DNA of 64,000 bases from Thermococcus guaymasensis DSM 11113 (GTDB taxonomy: Archaea; Methanobacteriota_B; Thermococci; Thermococcales; Thermococcaceae), in assembly GCF_000816105.1 (NCBI RefSeq), contig NZ_CP007140.1, positions 1,824,388 to 1,888,387 of the forward strand, in the 5' to 3' direction. The position numbers were made by a program, and so were the translations under genes. Below the pieces are notes generated by a model. It was not told where the DNA came from, made no database searches, and saw nothing but the letters and a program-made list of their open reading frames with translations. Positions 17,216 to 26,879 of the stretch are shown one piece after another (the stretch's first letter is position 1; every line of letters starts with the position of its first letter).

Positions 17216-17733
17216 TATTTATTCCTCCCTTCTTTCTTCGGCTCAAGGACGATGGTGTAGTCTGCTGCATGCTTCAGGGCGGCGGAAAAGCCCGGCTCAA
17301 CGCCGATCACAACCGTTTCTTTGCCCTTCTCCTTGGCTTTCAGGATCACGGGCAAAAACTCTGCGTTCCGCGTTGCCAGGGCGATTACATCTATGTTGGA
17401 GTTATAAATTTCGCGCATGGCCTCAACGGCAAGCTTGACTCCCGTCTCACCAGAAACGACAACGGCCTCGAACCCCTGATTCGAGACCGCCTCAATGAGC
17501 CCCTGGGGAGCGTACTGGTTGAGGACGACCTTTGCAACGCGGATATCCCCTATGTTTTCAAGTGCCTCAACGATGTCTTCGAGTTTTATTCCGAACTCCT
17601 TTCGAAGGATATTGGGCCCGTCGATGAGGAGGGCTATCCTCTTCCCGCGCTTGACCTTTTTCTTTATCATTCCTATACTCCTGATCCCGTCCTTTGTCAT
17701 CGAGATGATCCTTTCCCAACTTCCCCCGGGCAT
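17215..17733 (-). CDS. NYN-domain (PIN-like) protein, copy 1
   Basis: A 172-residue paralogue of the next gene, sharing [20 protein letters not shown] and [14 protein letters not shown]. In the last acidic motif it has [13 protein letters not shown] instead of RDADF, so one presumed metal ligand is changed to Asn/Glu. The pair may be an active/inactive heterodimer (inference). Start: the ATG at 17733 has GGTGA at good spacing; an ATG at 17700 is the alternative. A TATA-like run lies near 17788-17800, just after the tmcA stop. Confidence 0.78.
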   Translation of the reverse strand: MPGGSWERIISMTKDGIRSIGMIKKKVKRGKRIALLIDGPNILRKEFGIKLEDIVEALENIGDIRVAKVVLNQYAPQGLIEAVSNQGFEAVVVSGETGVKLAVEAMREIYNSNIDVIALATRNAEFLPVILKAKEKGKETVVIGVEPGFSAALKHAADYTIVLEPKKEGRNK

Positions 17734-17799
17734 GGGTGTCACCGTTGAAACTGCTGAAATCAAAGACTCTTTACGAGACAATGCTATAAAAAATATTCG

Positions 17800-20229
17800 T
17801 CAGAGGAGCCTCTTGTAGTAGTACCAGAGACCCCTTATGATGTCGCGCACCTCGATCATTGTGAAGGTCTCTGTCCTGTCTATCAGCTTCGCCGTCTCCT
17901 CCCAGCTGTGTGCCTGGAGGACGCGGTAGATGAGGAGCTTTATCTGCCTCTCGTCGAGGTAGGGCTTCATCCAGCCGTCGAGGAAGTAGAGCTTCACTAT
18001 GGGCTTCACCGCATCAACAACCGTGTCGTAGGTCAGGACCTTGCCCGTGAAGGCGTCAAGTCTCTTTTTCTGAATCTCCGTGAGGTGAACCGGGTAGTCA
18101 ACGGCCTCGCCGAAGGGCGTCTCGAAGAGCCAGCGCGCTATCTCGGGTTCGAGTTCCCTGTGCGTATCTCCGAGCCACTCCGTAAACCTTATCCTGAACT
18201 CGTCGTTGGCCTTCTTTATGAGCTTCCTGGCCTTCTCGCTTATCGGTTTGAGCACGATGGCCGTGAACTCGCCGCTGACCGGGTTTCTGGCCGGGCTGAG
18301 GTGTACCACCGCAAAGCCGTTCCTGACCCAGAAGCGGACAAGCTCTTCGCTCGCACCGAACCCGGAGCCTATCCAGTCGAGGCCCTTCTGGCGCGCCTCC
18401 TTCTCAAGGAGCTCAAGGGCCTTGCTTCCGAGCCCCATGTCCATCGCGTCCGGGTGCGTTGCGATTCTGACTATGCGGTAGCCCTTCAGCTTGGCGAACT
18501 CCTTCAGGTAGTGGTGCTTGACCATCATATCGGGGATTATGTTGCCCCTCGGCTTGTAGCCCTTGGCCATCTTCTCGATGACGTTCTTGGGTATCCCGCC
18601 CTCCTTGGCTATCTGGACTGCCGTAACGATCTTGCCGTTCTTCAGCCGGAGCACACGGGCCTCGTGATGGGGTGCATCGGCCAAAAGCGCCACGTCGCTC
18701 GGCCTGTTGCGGTAGTGGGCGAGGATGTAGATTCCAACGAAGTGCCTGAGGTCTTCCCTGTCGTTTTCGAACCAGTCGTCGAGGTCTGGCTCCTCAAGGT
18801 AGACCTCCTTCCTCTTTATCAGCTCGAAGTCTTCCTCCGTGAGCTCAACGGGCTCAGCATCGAGGAGCAGGACGTCGAAGAGCCACCGCTCAATCGGGTC
18901 GTTTTCGGCATAGCGGATCGGCTCCTCCATGTGGAGCTCCTTGAAGGAGCGCTTCTCCCTCGCCTTCTTGAGGAACTTGACGGAGAAGCCCCTTCCAGCT
19001 CCCTCGTAGCCGTGAATGGTGGAGGAGTAAACGACCCTCTCCTTGTTCAGGTACTTGTGTAGTATTGGAACATGGATTCCAGCGGCCTCGTCGAGGATGT
19101 AGAGGTCAGCGCTCTTCTTGTAGCCCTCAGCCGGCGGGTAATAGCGCAGGCCGATCTTCCTCGCGTACAGCTCCTTTATCAGGCCCCTCTCCTCAACGAC
19201 ATGGGGCTTGAACCCGAGCTTTTCAAGGGCCCTCTTGGCGAAGCGGAACAGGGCCTGAACGTTCTCAAGCTCCGGGGCGGTAACGACGATTCTCGTCCTC
19301 TTCTTTAGAGCCAAGGCCAGACCTATTGCGCCTATTCCAACGGAAACGCTCTTACCCCTACCCCTGTCGGCGGTGAGGACGAGCATTCCGCCCTCGACGA
19401 GCTCTTCAAACGCCTTGAGGACTTCCACCTGCCCCTCTGTGAGGGCCATCTCGTAGAGCTCCTTGGGGAAGAGGGTCTCCTCGGGAACCGGCACGCCTTT
19501 TCTGCCCTTTATCCTGGCCTGGCTCTTGTGCCTCTTCGGCTTTTTCCTGGCCTTTCCGTTCTCGGTGATGATGTAGATGCCGTCGTGCTCCGTGAACTTC
19601 CTGATAAGGCGTCGGTTGAATCTCTTCTTGACGTCGTCTATCGTGTACGGGGGAGTTACAAGACTCTTGTGGAAGCCAGTCCACATGTCCTTCCACTTCT
19701 CAAACGGGTGGGCGAGTATGAATATCAGCCCTCCGCCGCGCACGGTCTCGATAATCCTTCCGAGGTCGTTCGGCGAGTAGTCGTAGCTCATGTCGAGGAT
19801 CAGCAGATCGTACGTCCTTCCAAGAATGTCCCTAGTGTGCTTGAAGGTCACGGCCTTGACCTCGACGTTAGAACCAGCTAAAACGTCGAAGTGCTTCCTG
19901 AAGGCCTCGTAGCGCTTCCTTCCAAAGGTCTCCTCGCCAAGGGCGTCGGTGGCGTAGAGAACCTCTATCCTGTCCTCGCTCTCGTCGCGGAGGCGCTTCT
20001 TGATGAGCTCGTCGAGAACCCCGCTCAGAACCCTCGCCGAGGCTCCCGCAAGGATTCCGGCCAGCTCGGCCTTTTTAAGCGTGTCACCCTCGATTAGAAT
20101 CATTCTCCTGTGGAAGTTCTCAAGGGCCTGAGCCAGAGCGGTCTCGGTGATCTTGAGAACCGCGTCCTTAACCTTCTCGCCCTTCGCGTACTCTCTCACT
20201 TCCTTATCAAAGCGAACCTTGACGGTCAC
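17800..20229 (-). CDS. tmcA: RNA cytidine acetyltransferase TmcA/NAT10 homologue
   Basis: An 809-residue enzyme that makes N4-acetylcytidine in RNA using acetyl-CoA and ATP. Order: N-terminal DUF1726-type domain, a helicase-like module with Walker A TADRGRGKS (about 284-293) and DEAA, then a GNAT acetyltransferase domain (RIATHPDAMDMGLGSKALELLE) and a C-terminal RNA-binding tail. In Thermococcales the homologue acetylates many rRNA and tRNA sites and helps growth at high temperature (literature). The GTG at 20229 is preferred because GGGAGGTGAC sits just upstream; a GTG at 20238 is part of that site. Confidence 0.93.
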   Translation of the reverse strand: MTVKVRFDKEVREYAKGEKVKDAVLKITETALAQALENFHRRMILIEGDTLKKAELAGILAGASARVLSGVLDELIKKRLRDESEDRIEVLYATDALGEETFGRKRYEAFRKHFDVLAGSNVEVKAVTFKHTRDILGRTYDLLILDMSYDYSPNDLGRIIETVRGGGLIFILAHPFEKWKDMWTGFHKSLVTPPYTIDDVKKRFNRRLIRKFTEHDGIYIITENGKARKKPKRHKSQARIKGRKGVPVPEETLFPKELYEMALTEGQVEVLKAFEELVEGGMLVLTADRGRGKSVSVGIGAIGLALALKKRTRIVVTAPELENVQALFRFAKRALEKLGFKPHVVEERGLIKELYARKIGLRYYPPAEGYKKSADLYILDEAAGIHVPILHKYLNKERVVYSSTIHGYEGAGRGFSVKFLKKAREKRSFKELHMEEPIRYAENDPIERWLFDVLLLDAEPVELTEEDFELIKRKEVYLEEPDLDDWFENDREDLRHFVGIYILAHYRNRPSDVALLADAPHHEARVLRLKNGKIVTAVQIAKEGGIPKNVIEKMAKGYKPRGNIIPDMMVKHHYLKEFAKLKGYRIVRIATHPDAMDMGLGSKALELLEKEARQKGLDWIGSGFGASEELVRFWVRNGFAVVHLSPARNPVSGEFTAIVLKPISEKARKLIKKANDEFRIRFTEWLGDTHRELEPEIARWLFETPFGEAVDYPVHLTEIQKKRLDAFTGKVLTYDTVVDAVKPIVKLYFLDGWMKPYLDERQIKLLIYRVLQAHSWEETAKLIDRTETFTMIEVRDIIRGLWYYYKRLL

Positions 20230-20260
20230 GGCCGTCACCTCCCGGAAGAAAGGGAGAAGG

Positions 20261-20293
20261 GGGATTTAAAAAGGTAGCTCAAACCTTTTAATC
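20261..20293. promoter_or_regulatory. Back-to-back promoters of tmcA and the cupin gene
   Basis: On the minus strand ACCTTTTTAAATCCC (20261-20275) serves tmcA; on the plus strand AAACCTTTTAATC (20281-20293) serves the cupin gene, whose ATG at 20314 is about 26 bases from the box centre (leaderless). The two boxes form an inverted repeat separated by only about 5 bases, so the two genes may compete for transcription factors. Confidence 0.55.
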
Positions 20294-20313
20294 TCCCACA
20301 GCTATCGTTGAAC

Positions 20314-20658
20314 ATGAAGGCCGAAATCAAAAACCTCATAGACAGGGAGACGTACCGGAAGCTGCCCCTCTTTGAGGGGGAACTCCCCGAGAACAGCTAC
20401 GCCCAGATAGTGGAGATCAAGCCCGGGCAGACCGTCGGGAAGCACTACCACCTCCGCCAGTACGAGCTGTTTTGCATCTTGAGCGGGGAAGCGAAGCTCG
20501 GCATCGGCGATACGGAATACCTCGCAAAGCCCGGAGACATATTCCTCGTTAAGCCAAAGACCGTCCACTGGGTCGTCAACGAGCGTGACGAGCCCTTCAG
20601 ACTTTTCGTTGTTAAGCTGAACTACGAAGGCGACGATTCAGTATGGCTGGAGGACTGA
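20314..20658 (+). CDS. Cupin-domain protein
   Basis: A 114-residue single cupin. Motif 1 is [22 protein letters not shown] (metal-binding His residues and Glu) and motif 2 is [17 protein letters not shown]. It is probably a small-molecule binder, isomerase or epimerase, but the substrate is unknown. The stop is 4 bases before the aspartate racemase start, so they are likely co-transcribed and may act on related compounds (inference). The ATG at 20314 fits a leaderless start; the TTG at 20308 is less likely. Confidence 0.8.
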   Translation: MKAEIKNLIDRETYRKLPLFEGELPENSYAQIVEIKPGQTVGKHYHLRQYELFCILSGEAKLGIGDTEYLAKPGDIFLVKPKTVHWVVNERDEPFRLFVVKLNYEGDDSVWLED

Positions 20659-20662
20659 GAGA

Positions 20663-21361
20663 ATGCCCGAGAGGGTCATCGGCATCCTCGGAGGCATGGG
20701 GCCTCTGGCGACGGCTGACCTCTTCAGGAGGATAGTCGAGAAAACGCCCGCCAAACGCGACCAGGATCACCCGAGGATCATAATCTACAACAACCCGAAG
20801 ATACCTGACAGAACGGCGTTCATCCTCGGAAAGGGTGAGGACCCGAGGCCCGAGCTGATAGAGGGTGCGAAGAAGCTCGAAAGCTGGGGGGCGGACTTCG
20901 TCATAATGCCCTGCAACACCGCTCACTTTTTTGCTGAGACGATACAGAGGGCGATAAAAATCCCCCTCGTGAGCATGGTAGAAGAGACGGCCAAGCAAAT
21001 AGAGAAGATGGGCATCAGAAAAGCCGGCCTCCTCGCAACAGATGGAACCGTCAAAGGGCTCGTCTACCACCGCGCACTTCTAAGGAGGGGAATACATATA
21101 GCAGTGCCAGGGAAGAGAGACCAGGAGCTCGTCATGAAAGCCATCTATGAGGGAATAAAGGCGGGAAACCTTGAGCTCGGAAGAGAGCTCCTTTTGAACG
21201 TCGCTAAAAAGCTAGAACGCAGGGTCGAGGGCATAATAGCCGGTTGCACGGAAGTCAGCGTTGTCTTGAAGCCAGAAGACCTGAGCGTTCCCCTCATTGA
21301 CCCCATGGATGTGATAGCAGAAAAGGCCGTAAAACTGGCACTCGGCATTGAGGAGCTCTAA
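20663..21361 (+). CDS. Aspartate racemase
   Basis: A 232-residue member of the Asp/Glu racemase family, which interconverts L- and D-aspartate without PLP. The two catalytic cysteines are present: C84 in [10 protein letters not shown] and C195 in [11 protein letters not shown]. The N-terminal [15 protein letters not shown] loop is typical. It closely resembles the archaeal enzyme known from Pyrococcus. It lies directly after the cupin gene. A second, altered family member is encoded at 30242-30922. Confidence 0.9.
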   Translation: MPERVIGILGGMGPLATADLFRRIVEKTPAKRDQDHPRIIIYNNPKIPDRTAFILGKGEDPRPELIEGAKKLESWGADFVIMPCNTAHFFAETIQRAIKIPLVSMVEETAKQIEKMGIRKAGLLATDGTVKGLVYHRALLRRGIHIAVPGKRDQELVMKAIYEGIKAGNLELGRELLLNVAKKLERRVEGIIAGCTEVSVVLKPEDLSVPLIDPMDVIAEKAVKLALGIEEL

Positions 21362-21409
21362 ATTCTTTCTTTTTGAGGACAAAGTGAAAGCGAAGAAGGT
21401 TAAAGAAGT

Positions 21410-22933
21410 TTACCTACTCTTTCTCCAGAACAAGAGGGCCGAGAGAGACAACGCGACCAGAAGGCCCGGCCCGCAGAGCTTCCAGCCGTCATTCTTTGAA
21501 GTGGTTGTGGTCGAGGGGATCGTTGACGTTGTGGTAGTGGCAGATCCGGTGGTAGTCGTTGTAGTGGTGGCTGTTGTGGTCTTTGTTGTGGTTGTTCCAG
21601 TTGTGTGAGACGTGGTTGTCATGGTGCTCGTGGTGTCGGGGTTTTCAAGGGGGCAGAGCGCTTCAAAGCCTCCGGTAATTGTTTTGACTTTTGGGACAGC
21701 ATCCCGAGCCGAGACGCTTACGGGTATGGCTTTCCCACCAGAGCTAACCCACGTTACCGGGGTCGCCCCCTCAACAGGGAAATCAAGCCTATGAACAGAG
21801 ACGTGACAACCGGCAAAGCTCTCACCCTCCCTGAAAGTGCCGAGGAAGAAGCTCGACCCGCCGATGCTTCCGGTCTCCAGGCCAGTCCCGTTCAGACTGC
21901 CGACAAAAACCATCCCACCGGAAGGGAGAGGTGCAAGAGACCTTATCCAGTCAACACCCTCGCTTCCAATGAGAAGCGACTCGCCTGTCGTCCCGTAGAT
22001 GTCCATGAAAAGAAGCCAGGCCTGGGGATTTGGGATGGAGTACGTTATACCACCAAGCGCAAGTTTTCCAGAGGGAAGGAGAGAGACTGCATTGGCCCAG
22101 TCCTCTCCCGGGCCGCCAACGATCCTTGCCCAGAGGAGCCTTCCATTGAGGTCTGTCCTGACCACGAACAGGTTAACGTTGGTCTCGTTGTTGAAGAAGG
22201 TAGTGTATCCGACGAGAGTTATACCCCTTCCATCGAGCTCGATGTCGTAGAGCATATCCATCCCCTCAAAACCATAAGTCCTCTCCCACAGGATGCTTCC
22301 ACTTTCATCAACCTTCGCCAGCCAGAAATCGAGAGATGACGTAGAGCTGGAGTTTGCAATGCCCGCGATGTAGATGCCCTGACCGGGTAGGATCTCCATT
22401 GAGACCGGAACGACGTTCAAACTGGTGTTGAGTAGATAGGCGTGTTCAACCAGGCCCTTAGAGGCTAGTTTGAGCAGGAGAGGCTTTTCATTTGCGGAAG
22501 AGAGAGCTAAAATTCCGTCCCCGTAGGGGAGAGCGGAGTAAATCATCCCCGTGGGGTACACTTTGCTCCACACTAGGTTCCCGTTTTTGTCCACCAGAAA
22601 AATCCAGCCCCCGTTGAAAGACGCACTTCCTCCCGCGACGAGGACTGAGCCGTCGGGGAGTACTTTAACACTAGACACCAGATCTCTGCCTGTGTCCCCG
22701 TAAGCCTTCTCCCAGAGAACTTTTCCCTCTGCGCTTAGCGCGACAAGAACGATATCAAAGTCGCCAATGCCGGTTCCATTGGATATGCCGGCTGCAACAA
22801 TTGCGTTCTGACCAGCATCAACTGCTATAAATGAGCTGAGGCCCGGGGTAGTGCCTTTCACCATAACAGGGGCTCCCTGAGCCAGACCCACTGTGGAGAG
22901 CAAAAAGAGTAGTATGAGCAACCTAGCCTTCAA
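21410..22933 (-). CDS. Secreted propeller-like protein with CGP-CTERM tail
   Basis: A 507-residue surface protein: signal peptide (ARLLILLFLLSTVGLAQG), repeated propeller-like blades (patterns such as GDFDIVLVALSAEGKVLWEK and GMDMLYDIELDGRGITLVG), a short region to about 430, a Thr-rich linker, and KLCGPGLLVALSLSALLFW plus basic end (CGP-CTERM). It is a shorter paralogue of the protein at 1739-3643, lacking PEGA domains. The TTG at 22933 is well placed behind GGTGA; the GTG at 22942 is the alternative. The 3' end abuts the convergent racemase gene. Confidence 0.72.
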   Translation of the reverse strand: MKARLLILLFLLSTVGLAQGAPVMVKGTTPGLSSFIAVDAGQNAIVAAGISNGTGIGDFDIVLVALSAEGKVLWEKAYGDTGRDLVSSVKVLPDGSVLVAGGSASFNGGWIFLVDKNGNLVWSKVYPTGMIYSALPYGDGILALSSANEKPLLLKLASKGLVEHAYLLNTSLNVVPVSMEILPGQGIYIAGIANSSSTSSLDFWLAKVDESGSILWERTYGFEGMDMLYDIELDGRGITLVGYTTFFNNETNVNLFVVRTDLNGRLLWARIVGGPGEDWANAVSLLPSGKLALGGITYSIPNPQAWLLFMDIYGTTGESLLIGSEGVDWIRSLAPLPSGGMVFVGSLNGTGLETGSIGGSSFFLGTFREGESFAGCHVSVHRLDFPVEGATPVTWVSSGGKAIPVSVSARDAVPKVKTITGGFEALCPLENPDTTSTMTTTSHTTGTTTTKTTTATTTTTTTGSATTTTSTIPSTTTTSKNDGWKLCGPGLLVALSLSALLFWRKSR

Positions 22934-22980
22934 TCCCTTCACCCAATGGGGAATCTATGAGAGGAATAAAAAGTTGCCGC

Positions 22981-23367
22981 TCATTCAAACCCATCTGAGA
23001 CTTCAAGGCCGTTTCCGTCCTCTTCCTCAAGCTCTCTTATTTCAAAGACCTTCAGAGGAACCCTCTTCAGGGCCTTTCCCACGACCGCTTTTGCTATCCT
23101 CTCTGCGTGCTCAATGTTCTGGGCGTTAAAAACTTTGAGCGTGAGGTATATCCCAACCAACCCAACGGAACCGATAACAAAGGCGCTCTCAAAGTGGGCA
23201 CCGCAGACTGGGCACTGGGAGTAGCCGATCTCGACCCTCACAAAGTCAAGGTTCTCCTTGTTTAGGGCCTTTGTCACCTTGCTCACTGCAACGTTTACTG
23301 CGTCCTCACTTGTCTCGACGTCCTTAACAATTATTGGGGCTTCAAGCACGACAATGTAATCCCCCAT
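22981..23367 (-). CDS. DUF555 (UPF0212) family protein
   Basis: A 128-residue archaeal protein of the DUF555 family. Recognisable parts are GDYIVVLEAPIIVKDVET at the start, a CPVC knuckle (possible zinc site) near residue 52, and the KRVPLKVFEI strand near the C-terminus. Its function is unknown. It is 9 bases downstream of the DUF357 gene and probably co-transcribed with it. Confidence 0.82.
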   Translation of the reverse strand: MGDYIVVLEAPIIVKDVETSEDAVNVAVSKVTKALNKENLDFVRVEIGYSQCPVCGAHFESAFVIGSVGLVGIYLTLKVFNAQNIEHAERIAKAVVGKALKRVPLKVFEIRELEEEDGNGLEVSDGFE

Positions 23368-23376
23368 GGTCTCACC

Positions 23377-23664
23377 TCACCCAAAGGCAAAGAGCCTGTC
23401 GTCTTCACCCCTAAAGACGCCGAGCCTTACGCCGGCGTCGATAAACCCGTGGGCATAGTTCAGTGCGGCAAATGCCGTCACGTAGTCACCCTTCTCGTAA
23501 TAGTACTTGGCATCCTCAAAATAGCTCCTCGCCATCGTCAAGAAATCCTCGGCGACCCTATAAAGGAGGCTTTTCTCGTGAATTGAAACCTCAAGTGTCT
23601 TTAGGGCTTCCTCTGTTATTTTAAAATACCGTTTGAGCTTTTCATCGGTGATCTCTCGCCCCAC
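23377..23664 (-). CDS. DUF357 family protein
   Basis: A 95-residue all-helical protein matching DUF357: an N-terminal helix, the [21 protein letters not shown] region and the [19 protein letters not shown]-terminal helix, which recall HEPN-like four-helix folds. No catalytic motif is visible. The GTG at 23664 has GAGGCGA at suitable spacing. It is the first gene of a pair with the DUF555 gene, and divergent from the HAD gene. Confidence 0.8.
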   Translation of the reverse strand: MGREITDEKLKRYFKITEEALKTLEVSIHEKSLLYRVAEDFLTMARSYFEDAKYYYEKGDYVTAFAALNYAHGFIDAGVRLGVFRGEDDRLFAFG

Positions 23665-23763
23665 CGGTCTCGCCTCGCTGATGGTTGGGTTGCGGTTTTA
23701 TAAACCTTGCCCACCACTATCGTTAAATATCCAAAGTCCCTTAGAATCCCACAGGGTGAAGTC

Positions 23764-24492
23764 ATGATAAAGGTCGTTTTCTTCGACCTCGATGACACCC
23801 TCGTTGATACGACAAAACTCGCCGAGATGGCGAGGCAGAACGCAATAGAGAACATGATACGACACGGGCTTCCCGTTGACTTTGAAACCGCCTACAACGA
23901 GCTCCTTGAGCTAATAAACGAGTACGGAAGCAACTTCGGCAAACATTTTGATTATCTGCTCAGGCGTCTTGACTTACCAAACAATCCCAAATGGGTAGCC
24001 GCCGGTGTCATAGCATACCACAACACTAAGTTCACCTATCTCAGGACAGTTAATGGCGTGAGAAGAACCCTCCTTGAGCTCCAGAGGGTCGGCTATCGGC
24101 TCGGGATAATAACCGACGGTGACCCCATAAAGCAGTGGGAAAAAATCCTCAGGCTTGACCTTGACCCATACTTTGAGGAGGTCTTCATATCTGATTACCT
24201 CGGAGTCAAAAAGCCCCACCCGAAGATATTTGAGAAGGCTCTCCGAAAAATGAAAGTAGAGCCCCATGAGGCGGTAATGGTTGGGGACAGGCTTTACTCC
24301 GATATTTATGGGGCCAAACAGGTTGGAATGCAAACTATCTGGTTCCGCTATGGAAAATACGCCAACAGAGAGCTTGATTACCTTGATTACGCGGACTTTA
24401 CCGTAGATAGTCTCGAAGAAGTGCCGAAGATTGTGAGGGGACTCAACGATGAGGAAGAAGAGCGTTCAGATTCGGAAGTTCATGCTGATTGA
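23764..24492 (+). CDS. HAD-superfamily phosphatase
   Basis: A 242-residue HAD hydrolase. Motif I is [14 protein letters not shown] (nucleophile and acid Asp), motif II is in GIITDGDP, motif III is [12 protein letters not shown] and motif IV is [14 protein letters not shown]. The helical cap between motifs I and II is of the C1 type. It resembles the Pyrococcus PH1421-type phosphatases; the substrate is unknown. The ATG at 23764 follows GGGTGAAG; an in-frame start at 23707 is upstream of the likely promoter. It overlaps the ASCH gene by 44 bases. Confidence 0.85.
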   Translation: MIKVVFFDLDDTLVDTTKLAEMARQNAIENMIRHGLPVDFETAYNELLELINEYGSNFGKHFDYLLRRLDLPNNPKWVAAGVIAYHNTKFTYLRTVNGVRRTLLELQRVGYRLGIITDGDPIKQWEKILRLDLDPYFEEVFISDYLGVKKPHPKIFEKALRKMKVEPHEAVMVGDRLYSDIYGAKQVGMQTIWFRYGKYANRELDYLDYADFTVDSLEEVPKIVRGLNDEEEERSDSEVHAD

Positions 24493-25030
24493 CTCCGCCT
24501 ACAAGTCCAGAATCCTCAGGGGAGACAAGGTCACAACAATACGCTACGGGAGTTATGAAGCTAAACCGGGGAGCGAGGTCTACCTCGTGATAACCCCGAG
24601 CGACACTGCCATAGCGAAGGTAAGAATCACGAAGGTCGAGCGAAAGAAAGTGAGGGAACTCACCAATGAAGATGCCAAGCTCGATGGCTTCTCCGACGTT
24701 AAAGAGCTTCTCCGCGAGCTCAACAAAATCTACGGCGAGCTCTACGGGGACGACGAGGTTACAATCATAGGGTTTGAGGTCATCAAGCGCTTTGAGGACG
24801 GAATTCCCCTCAAGTGGCTCAAGGGTCTCAACTACCGCGAGCCGGAGGAAATAGCGAGGCTCTACCTCGAAAACCAGGACAAGCTCAACTTCAACCGCGA
24901 GACCGACTTCATAATGCGCCGCATATACAACGAGGGGCTCAGAAGGGCGGTCAGAACCTTTGGGCCCAAGAAAGTTCAGGGGGCGCTCCTCAAGGTCTAT
25001 CACGGCCTCTACGGGGCGGGATTGATTTAG
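24449..25030 (+). CDS. ASCH-domain protein
   Basis: A 193-residue protein with an N-terminal ASCH (PUA-like) domain: the [15 protein letters not shown] loop and [18 protein letters not shown] strands are typical. The helical C-terminal ~80 residues ([17 protein letters not shown]) are extra. ASCH domains are thought to bind RNA or modified bases; the ligand is unknown. It overlaps the HAD phosphatase gene by 44 bases, so the two are likely co-expressed. The start could also be the ATG at 24482. Confidence 0.78.
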   Translation: MRKKSVQIRKFMLIDSAYKSRILRGDKVTTIRYGSYEAKPGSEVYLVITPSDTAIAKVRITKVERKKVRELTNEDAKLDGFSDVKELLRELNKIYGELYGDDEVTIIGFEVIKRFEDGIPLKWLKGLNYREPEEIARLYLENQDKLNFNRETDFIMRRIYNEGLRRAVRTFGPKKVQGALLKVYHGLYGAGLI

Positions 25031-25133
25031 GCAGGGAAAGCTTTTTTATGGCTTCTTCCTTCTTTGGACGCCATGAAAAAGAGCAAGTTTGACACAGGAC
25101 ACTCGGAAAGCTCAACGTGGAGGTCGTTGCGGT

Positions 25134-25595
25134 ATGAATAGTACCATCGAGGTCTTTCTGCTCTCGCTCGTCCCGACGTTCGAGGGGCGCTACGCCATAG
25201 TCTATGGCATCGGCAGGGGCTACCCCCTATGGGAGACGCTTTTGACGGCCATCCTGGGCGTTTTGATCCTCTCAATCGTCCTTCCGGCAGCCCTGCCATA
25301 CATAGACAGGATTATGCTGTGGCTGGAGAGGACGCCCTTGCAGAAGCTCGCGCGGCTATACCTCTACTACGTTGAGAGGGTTAGGAAAAAGGCCCACCCC
25401 TACGTGGAGAGGTGGGGCTTCATCGGGCTGACCGTGTTCGTCGCCATACCTCTGCCCGGAACCGGGGTGTGGACGGGGGCATTAGCGGCTTACCTCTTTG
25501 GAATCGAGAAGAAGCAGACGGTTCCAGCCCTGATACTCGGCGGGCTTTTGAGCATGGCGATAACGGTTTTGCCAGCGCTGGGGATGTTTGGATAA
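25134..25595 (+). CDS. Small multi-drug export family membrane protein
   Basis: A 153-residue membrane protein of the Sm_multidrug_ex (COG2426) family. It starts with a membrane segment containing SLVPTFEGRYAIVYG, has a second helix (TAILGVLILSIVLPAAL), a charged loop, and a pair of C-terminal helices with AIPLPGTGVWTGALAAYLFG, the family signature. Transport substrate is unproven despite the name. The ATG at 25134 has GGAGGT about 10 bases upstream; a longer frame to 25089 is less likely. Confidence 0.8.
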   Translation: MNSTIEVFLLSLVPTFEGRYAIVYGIGRGYPLWETLLTAILGVLILSIVLPAALPYIDRIMLWLERTPLQKLARLYLYYVERVRKKAHPYVERWGFIGLTVFVAIPLPGTGVWTGALAAYLFGIEKKQTVPALILGGLLSMAITVLPALGMFG

Positions 25596-25682
25596 AACTG
25601 AAAGAAAAGCTCAAACGAGGCTTCACTATACTACTCTTTAATATCCGTTCGTTTATGTTAGAGTTTTGGCGTTTAAGATGTG

Positions 25683-26768
25683 TCAGAACTCAAGCCTCTC
25701 AAGTTCTTTCTCAATGAGCCTCCACTGCTTCTCCGAGTACGTGGAAGAGTCTGTGACCACTATGAGGGTGCCCCCAACGTTGAGAACGTGGTCTTTCAAT
25801 GAGAGCAGGAACTTGAAAGCGCTTTCAAAGCCGTTTTCTAGGGCGAGATACTCAAAGCAGTCGAGCACGACGATTGAATGCCCCATTTCGAGGTGCTTTT
25901 TGACCAGGTCTACAAGTATCCCTATGTCGGTTGGGCGAATTATCATCACGTTCTCGGAGGGAGCACTGGAAACGACTTTGGTGACCCAGAATACTGGAAA
26001 CGTTGGCGTTTCATCTTTGGGCGGGTTCCGGGTAATAAGGACACCGTTTCCAGCCACCTGCATCTTATGAAATATTGTCTGGAGGTACCTCGGATTGTCC
26101 ACGTAGAACGCACCCTGCGGTATATTGACCACCATAGTTTTAGGAGGCGCGACATGGAAAAGGGCGTACTTTACCATCCCAACGAGCATCATCGCCCTAA
26201 ACACTGCCCCAGCCCCATACAGGTAGGGGGCTATCTCAGTATTCACCGTCACGGGATACGTTATGTTAATGGCACCGAGAAGAAAAGCACCCACTGGAAA
26301 GAGAGTGGCAATGCTCTTTATTTCAATCTCCCTTCTGATGAGAGTGTAGCCCGTGATCATGAGGGATAGCCCCATGAAGGGCATTGGAAACGCCATGAGG
26401 AGCAGGGAGGAGGTGCTAAAGAGCGCCGCGAGCAGAACGTACGCAGAACCAGCTACAGATGCCAACACGAGCAACAATTGTCCCTTTATGGTCTCTAAGC
26501 GCTCATTGAGGTAAAGTGAAGTGGTCAACAGAAGTACGGCTTCAATCACTGCCAGAAGGGCAAGAAGGGGAGTGAAGGTTTCTGGGTCATGAGAAACACC
26601 CAAGTTTTCGAGTATCGGCTTTTGGACGAGGGCAGCCAAGAAGTCAACCCAGAGGGCCAAACTCAGAAAGAGCATGGACTTCTCCTGCTTTCGGGCCCAC
26701 CTGTAAAGGGCAAATCCCCACGTAAAAAGCCTCATAACCACGTTTAGAATTCCCAACACAGTTATCAC
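25683..26768 (-). CDS. Membrane protein with C-terminal DUF835 domain
   Basis: A 361-residue protein. The first ~215 residues contain about seven hydrophobic helices. The cytoplasmic C-terminal half starts with NIPQGAFYVDNPRYLQTIF and includes GHSIVVLDCFEYLALENGFES, the DUF835 signature, which resembles a RecA/KaiC-like fold without a P-loop. DUF835 membrane proteins are common in Thermococcales and of unknown role, possibly signalling. A promoter with AAGCTTAAATAACTG on the minus strand lies at about 26792-26806. It is a single-gene unit. Confidence 0.8.
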   Translation of the reverse strand: MITVLGILNVVMRLFTWGFALYRWARKQEKSMLFLSLALWVDFLAALVQKPILENLGVSHDPETFTPLLALLAVIEAVLLLTTSLYLNERLETIKGQLLLVLASVAGSAYVLLAALFSTSSLLLMAFPMPFMGLSLMITGYTLIRREIEIKSIATLFPVGAFLLGAINITYPVTVNTEIAPYLYGAGAVFRAMMLVGMVKYALFHVAPPKTMVVNIPQGAFYVDNPRYLQTIFHKMQVAGNGVLITRNPPKDETPTFPVFWVTKVVSSAPSENVMIIRPTDIGILVDLVKKHLEMGHSIVVLDCFEYLALENGFESAFKFLLSLKDHVLNVGGTLIVVTDSSTYSEKQWRLIEKELERLEF

Positions 26769-26879
26769 CCATTATTTAGCAGTTTACACAGACAGTTATT
26801 TAAGCTTTTAGCCGCTTAAAGATGTTTTGGGAGAATTTAATGGAAAAGATCTAAAAATCGTCGAATGAATAACGAGGCG

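Noticed and set aside
17908-19062. A 384-codon open frame opposite tmcA
   Set aside because: It is a mirror of a GC-rich, strongly conserved gene; composition, lack of ribosome binding site and lack of motifs show it is a shadow.
21605-22339. A 244-codon frame opposite the second CGP-CTERM protein
   Set aside because: No motif, no promoter; the opposite frame has signal peptide, linker and CGP tail.
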